Below, in pieces: positions 60,079-64,000 of a stretch of DNA of 64,000 nucleotides. The stretch comes from Marinobacter sp. Arc7-DN-1 (lineage in GTDB: Bacteria > Pseudomonadota > Gammaproteobacteria > Pseudomonadales > Oleiphilaceae). Location of the stretch: positions 4,216,001 to 4,280,000 of the forward strand of contig NZ_CP031848.1 of the NCBI RefSeq assembly GCF_003441595.1. Direction: 5' to 3'. Under the pieces are notes generated by a model, which was not told the DNA's origin, searched no databases, and saw only the letters and a program-made list of their open reading frames with translations. Position 1 is the first letter of the stretch. Each line of letters opens with the position of its first letter. The position numbers were made by a program, and so were the translations under genes.

Positions 60079-61188
60079 TTGAGCATCATTTTCCGTTACC
60101 TCATACGCCAGGCCATGATCAGCATGGTTGCCGTTTCGGGCATCCTGTTGCTGGTGTTTATGAGTGGCCGTTTCCTGAAGTACCTCGACAGCGCAGCTGA
60201 AGGGAGCATTTCGGCCGGGGTGCTGTTTGAAATCATGGCGTATCGATTCCCCGGTTTTCTTGAGCTGATACTGCCACTGGGGCTGTTCATCGGGATTCTG
60301 CTGGCCTACGGGCGAATGTATCTCGAAAGCGAGATGACGGTGCTCCATGCCTGCGGTGTGAGCAATAAGGCATTGCTTGGTAAGACTCTGATTGGCAGCT
60401 TTCCGGTAATGATCATTGTCGGGGCCATGAGCCTCTATGTTTCGCCGTGGGGAATGAAGCAGGTTGAAGACATTATCAACGAGCAGCGCAAGGCCACGGA
60501 GTTTGAAATGCTGGCGCCCGGGCGATTCCAGGATTTTGCCTCAGGCGGGCGGGTGACCTATACCGAAAGTCTCAGCGAGGACAAGCGTCAGTTGCGGGGC
60601 GTTTTCATTGCCGAATACGCGCCGGATGGCAAAAGCCTGACCATTATTACCGCCGAAACAGGTTCCCAGCTGATCGATTCGGAAACCGGCAGTCGCTTTC
60701 TCATACTCGAAGAGGGTGGCAGGCTCGAGGGCGCCGCTGGCCAACTCGATTACACGCTGATTGATTTTGAGGCCTATGGTCTGAGGATCGAGAGTGGCAA
60801 TGCCGGAGCCCGCGAACTTGAAAAAGGGGTCAGCACCCTGGGCCTGATGCAGTCGGACAATCCCGAAGACCGGGCACTGCTTCACTGGCGTCTTTCCCTG
60901 CCATTGATTGTTCCGGTCGTTGCCTTGCTGGCGGTGAGCCTGAGCCGGGTCAACCCCCGGCAGGGCCGCTTTTTTCATCTGTTGCCGGCGATGCTGGTTT
61001 ACATCACCTACCTCGGCCTGCTTATTGTGGCCCGGGACTGGCTGGCTGCGGGCAAGGTGCCCGAGTGGGTCGGCATGCTCTGGGTGCATGGGTTGTTCAC
61101 GGCCCTGGGTCTCTGGCTCCAGTTCGGTCCTGGCTGGCTGCACCGGCGGCGTATAGCCAGGGAGGGAGGCGTGCATGCGCAGGGTTGA
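60079..61188 (+). CDS. lptF: LPS export ABC transporter permease LptF
   Basis: A 369-residue inner-membrane permease of the LptB2FG complex that extracts lipopolysaccharide towards the periplasmic bridge. TM helices lie at about residues 14-35, 55-75 and 98-118 and three more in the last 100 residues, with a beta-jellyroll periplasmic domain between (about 130-260). It starts with the amphipathic LSIIFRYLIRQAM. TTG 60079 is chosen because MSIIFRYLIRQ is the family start; no ATG is close by. Overlaps lptG by 14 nt. Confidence 0.94.
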   Translation: MSIIFRYLIRQAMISMVAVSGILLLVFMSGRFLKYLDSAAEGSISAGVLFEIMAYRFPGFLELILPLGLFIGILLAYGRMYLESEMTVLHACGVSNKALLGKTLIGSFPVMIIVGAMSLYVSPWGMKQVEDIINEQRKATEFEMLAPGRFQDFASGGRVTYTESLSEDKRQLRGVFIAEYAPDGKSLTIITAETGSQLIDSETGSRFLILEEGGRLEGAAGQLDYTLIDFEAYGLRIESGNAGARELEKGVSTLGLMQSDNPEDRALLHWRLSLPLIVPVVALLAVSLSRVNPRQGRFFHLLPAMLVYITYLGLLIVARDWLAAGKVPEWVGMLWVHGLFTALGLWLQFGPGWLHRRRIAREGGVHAQG

Positions 61189-62236
61189 CGGCTATGTAAT
61201 GCGCACGGTTGGCGGCGCCATTTTTCTGGTGATGGTTGTTGTGCTGTCGCTGGATCTGGTGTTTGCGTTCATTGCCGAGCTGGAAAATACCCGCAACGAC
61301 TACCAGACGCTTCAGGTGCTCTGGCATATTCTCCTGACTGTGCCGCGCCGGATCTACGATTACCTTCCGCTCGGCGCTTTCATGGGCTGCCTGATTGGCC
61401 TCGGCTCCATGGCCAGTTCCTCGGAACTCACGGTCATTCGCGCCGCCGGGGTGTCGCTCAGGCGTATTGTCTGGTCGGCCATGAAGCCGGCGCTCGTAGT
61501 GGTCTTGCTGGGGCTTGTGATCGGCGAGTATGTTGCACCTCCGGCGGAACGCGTGGCCCAGAGCGACAAGGCCGTGGCCCTCGGCGCGGGAAGAAATGTG
61601 GCTTCGGCGTCTGGCGTCTGGCACAAGGAGGGAGATGTCTATATCCACCTGAACGCAGTCCAGCCGAACGGCGTGCTGCACGGTGTCTCCCGGTTCCGCT
61701 TCGACGACGATCGTCTGTTGATCTCGGCCAGCTTTGCCGAACGGGCAATTTTCCAGGGCGACTACTGGCTGCTGGAGAATGTCCGCACCACGAATTTTGA
61801 GGGCAATAGAACTGCTCGCTCTGAAAGCCAGACCCTGAGATGGGAGACAGGTTTGTCCCCAGGTGTACTGAGCGTTCTGATTGTTAAACCAGAAAATCTC
61901 TCCATGACGGGCCTGTACACCTACGCCAGATATCTCGGGGAGCAGCGCCTGAATGCCTCGCGATACTGGCTTGCCTTCTGGAAAAAAGCACTGATGCCGC
62001 TGGGCACGGCCGTCATGGTACTGGTTGCCATATCCTTCATCTTTGGCCCCCTGCGCTCTGTCACCATGGGTTTCCGGGTGTTCACGGGGCTGCTGGTGGG
62101 GCTTCTGTTCAAATACATGCAGGACCTGCTGGGGCCCATGAGCCTGCTCTACGGGTTTAACCCGATGCTGGCGGTGCTGGTGCCCATTGCGGTCAATGCA
62201 GTGGTGGGCGCAATCCTGATGCGCCGGGCCGGATGA
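61175..62236 (+). CDS. lptG: LPS export ABC transporter permease LptG
   Basis: A 353-residue partner permease of LptF with the same layout: three N-terminal TM helices (residues about 12-33, 60-80 and 100-118), a periplasmic jellyroll (about 140-265) and three C-terminal helices. The N-terminal MRRVDGYVMRTVGGAIFLVMVVV and the coupling segment SSSELTVIRAAGVSLRRI (about 72-89) are typical. Translation is probably coupled to lptF. Confidence 0.94.
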   Translation: MRRVDGYVMRTVGGAIFLVMVVVLSLDLVFAFIAELENTRNDYQTLQVLWHILLTVPRRIYDYLPLGAFMGCLIGLGSMASSSELTVIRAAGVSLRRIVWSAMKPALVVVLLGLVIGEYVAPPAERVAQSDKAVALGAGRNVASASGVWHKEGDVYIHLNAVQPNGVLHGVSRFRFDDDRLLISASFAERAIFQGDYWLLENVRTTNFEGNRTARSESQTLRWETGLSPGVLSVLIVKPENLSMTGLYTYARYLGEQRLNASRYWLAFWKKALMPLGTAVMVLVAISFIFGPLRSVTMGFRVFTGLLVGLLFKYMQDLLGPMSLLYGFNPMLAVLVPIAVNAVVGAILMRRAG

Positions 62237-62260
62237 TCAGCCCGGTTACACGGCCGGTTT

Positions 62261-62815
62261 TCATCTGTTCGCAGACTGCTTCTTTCCGGATTCCTTGGGT
62301 AAGGAGATAACCAAGCTGCCGGACAGCCGGTCTGTAACGGAAAGGCCGTTGATAGGGTAAAACAGGGCGATCATAGCCGGAACTGAAAGGAATAGTGTTG
62401 CTGCGCCCAGGTAGTGGCTTGCGAGCAGGGCCAGGAAGATGACCGCCGCGGCCGTCACATAGCGGATCAGCGCCTGGGTCCAGCTTACGGAAGTGCCGTC
62501 CAGGTTCTCGATGCGGACTCGCCACACCTGCATCCCCAGGGTTTGCCCGACGCGTGTCCAGAAGTAGGCAAAAAACAGGTACAGCACCAGGAACAGCACG
62601 AAGGTCAAGCCGGGGTCACCGGAAAGCTGGCCTGCCTCGGCCATCTGCTCGTAGCGGTCCCAGCCAGTGACCCATCCGGCAACCATGGTGTAGGCCCAGG
62701 TGACTACCAATAGCACGGCAATGCTGATCAAACCGTCGTAAATAATCGCCAGGGCCCGTTTCAGGGCGGTGGCCGGGGGGGATAGTTCCTCGGCGTCGTG
62801 GAAGCGTCGGGGCAT
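62261..62815 (-). CDS. RDD family membrane protein
   Basis: A 184-residue membrane protein of the RDD family. Three or four hydrophobic segments are visible (about residues 24-45, 70-90, 120-140 and 142-158), with LKRALAIIYDGLISIAVLL carrying a conserved Arg and Asp near the first helix and RVGQTLGMQVWRVRIENLDG after the second. Some RDD proteins affect ion homeostasis; no function is known for this one. Convergent with lptG and divergent from alaS. Confidence 0.85.
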   Translation of the reverse strand: MPRRFHDAEELSPPATALKRALAIIYDGLISIAVLLVVTWAYTMVAGWVTGWDRYEQMAEAGQLSGDPGLTFVLFLVLYLFFAYFWTRVGQTLGMQVWRVRIENLDGTSVSWTQALIRYVTAAAVIFLALLASHYLGAATLFLSVPAMIALFYPINGLSVTDRLSGSLVISLPKESGKKQSANR

Positions 62816-62956
62816 GGAATCTCCTGTGATGTTTCACGTTTTTCCTGTTCTCGGCGTGTGCTAGAGTAGCGGATTTGCACAAGCATGTAAGCATTCGTAT
62901 TCAATCGCGGACCCGGCGGCATTCCCGGCGGGTTTCTGGAAAGGTATCAAAGGGCT

Positions 62957-64000
62957 ATGAAAACCGCTGAGTTGCGACAGGCGTTCCTCGATTATTTCAG
63001 GCAGCAAGGTCACACAATTGTTCCAAGCAGTTCGCTGGTACCCGCGGACGATCCCACGTTGCTGTTTACTAATGCGGGAATGAACCAGTTCAAGGACCTG
63101 TTCCTTGGCCGTGAAGAGCGCGACTATACCCGGGCAACATCCTCCCAGAAATGCGTCCGCGCCGGTGGCAAACACAATGACCTGGAGAACGTGGGTTACA
63201 CTGCTCGCCACCATACCTTCTTTGAAATGCTGGGCAACTTCAGCTTCGGTGACTACTTTAAGCGCGAAGCGATCAACTACGCCTGGACATTCCTCACCGG
63301 TGAGGAATGGCTGAATCTGCCTCAGGACAAGCTCTGGGTGACCGTTTACGCTGAAGACGACGAAGCCTTTGACATCTGGAACAAGGAAATCGGTGTCCCG
63401 GTAGAGCGCATCGTCCGTATCGGCGACAACAAGGGCGGCCGCTATGCGTCTGACAACTTCTGGCAGATGGGCGACACCGGCCCCTGCGGCCCCTGTACCG
63501 AAATCTTCTACGATCATGGCCCGGATGTCGCTGGCGGGCCTCCCGGTTCCCCGGAGGAGGACGGTGATCGCTACATTGAAATCTGGAATGTGGTGTTCAT
63601 GCAGTACAACCGTACTGCCGACGGTGAGATGCTGAAGCTGCCCAAGCCATCCGTCGATACCGGCATGGGACTGGAGCGGATTACCGCTGTGCTTCAGGGC
63701 GTTCACAGCAACTATGAGATAGACCTGTTCCAGGATCTGCTCACGGCTGCTTCGAAGGTTCTTGGTGGCGCGGCAGCCACGGAGGCGTCCCTGCGTGTGG
63801 TTGCCGACCACATCCGCTCCTGCGCCTTCCTGATTGCCGATGGTGTTATGCCCTCAAACGAGGGCCGTGGGTTCGTCCTGCGCCGGATCATTCGTCGCGC
63901 AGCCCGCCACGGCAACAAGCTGGGGGCAACCGGGCCGTTCTTCTACAAGCTGACCGGTGCGCTGTGTGAACTGATGGGCGCTGCGTTTCCGCAGCTGGTA
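62957..64000 (+). CDS. alaS: alanine--tRNA ligase (3' part beyond window)
   Basis: The first 348 residues of a class II synthetase normally about 870 long. Visible are MKTAELRQAFLDYFRQQGH, motif 1 LFTNAGMNQFKDLFLG (about residues 36-51), RATSSQKCVRAGGKHNDLENVG, motif 2 HHTFFEMLGNFSFGDYFK, NFWQMGDTGPCGPCTEI (about 170-186) and motif 3 in NEGRGFVLRRIIRRAARHG. The editing domain and C-Ala domain lie outside. In Pseudomonas alaS is followed by lysC and the CsrA-family gene rsmA, which may lie just beyond the right edge. Confidence 0.97.
   Translation, partial: MKTAELRQAFLDYFRQQGHTIVPSSSLVPADDPTLLFTNAGMNQFKDLFLGREERDYTRATSSQKCVRAGGKHNDLENVGYTARHHTFFEMLGNFSFGDYFKREAINYAWTFLTGEEWLNLPQDKLWVTVYAEDDEAFDIWNKEIGVPVERIVRIGDNKGGRYASDNFWQMGDTGPCGPCTEIFYDHGPDVAGGPPGSPEEDGDRYIEIWNVVFMQYNRTADGEMLKLPKPSVDTGMGLERITAVLQGVHSNYEIDLFQDLLTAASKVLGGAAATEASLRVVADHIRSCAFLIADGVMPSNEGRGFVLRRIIRRAARHGNKLGATGPFFYKLTGALCELMGAAFPQLV

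Noticed and set aside
1..64000. tRNA, rRNA, CRISPR array, integrase or transposase
   Set aside because: No cloverleaf-like gene, rRNA conserved block, regularly spaced repeat array or mobile-element protein was recognised in any intergenic region or reading frame.

Overview
The window reads as core chromosome of a marine gammaproteobacterium, most likely Marinobacter or a close relative. This is inferred from gene content, protein sequences and gene order, which follows Pseudomonas-type synteny blocks; no database search was run. Coding density is high, base composition is GC-rich by eye (roughly high 50s percent), and many genes overlap by 1-4 nt. I found no rRNA or tRNA gene, CRISPR array, transposase or prophage gene.

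Layout. 1-8.9 kb is the most accessory part: the start of a cNMP/CBS/DUF294 signalling protein, an Smr protein, a small lipoprotein, a decayed molybdenum-hydroxylase locus (iorA followed by an in-frame iorB::xdhC fusion), the methionine-salvage genes mtnB-mtnD-mtnC, a DUF3080 lipoprotein, an unlinked PilB/GspE-type ATPase, a DUF2069 protein and an ArsC-like protein. 8.9-27.6 kb is a classic conserved run: tlpA-like, dnaE, accA, tilS, pyrG, kdsA, eno, ftsB, ispD, ispF, truD, surE, pcm, DUF368, nlpD, rpoS. 27.6-36 kb, on the minus strand, is metG-rsxABCDGE-nth: an Rnf/Rsx membrane electron-transfer complex between methionyl-tRNA synthetase and endonuclease III. 36-42.6 kb holds apbC/mrp, dcd, yjaG, avtA, a DUF3108 protein and purMN. 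42.7-47.4 kb holds a DUF2066 protein, a CDP-alcohol phosphatidyltransferase, hda, an orphan parA, yqcC and nadC. 47.6-54.6 kb holds a DUF1631 protein, ampD, ampE, a chemotaxis receptor with a FliA-type promoter, and a ketopantoate-reductase-like gene. 54.6-64 kb holds valS, holC, pepA, lptF, lptG, an RDD protein and the 5' part of alaS.

The most notable non-coding signal is a three-copy hairpin element (about 18.0, 37.4 and 57.7 kb). Each copy has a long outer stem of 21-28 bp enclosing two small hairpins whose loops display GGA. The loop core is nearly invariant. The outer-stem sequence of copy 1 is entirely different from that of copies 2 and 3, yet each stem still pairs, and every non-Watson-Crick pair is a G.U when read on the GGA strand. 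All three copies lie between co-directional genes with the GGA strand as the transcribed sense. The second loop resembles the CsrA/RsmA recognition hairpin, so these may be RNA elements titrated or read by CsrA; that is a hypothesis.

Other points of interest are the iorB::xdhC fusion, 15-bp tandem repeats that duplicate the region carrying the rsxB ribosome-binding site, mutually exclusive inverted repeats and an ill-defined start in front of nlpD-rpoS, a nine-cytosine tract near the start of the DUF294 gene, and helically phased TGACR repeats upstream of the DUF1631 gene.
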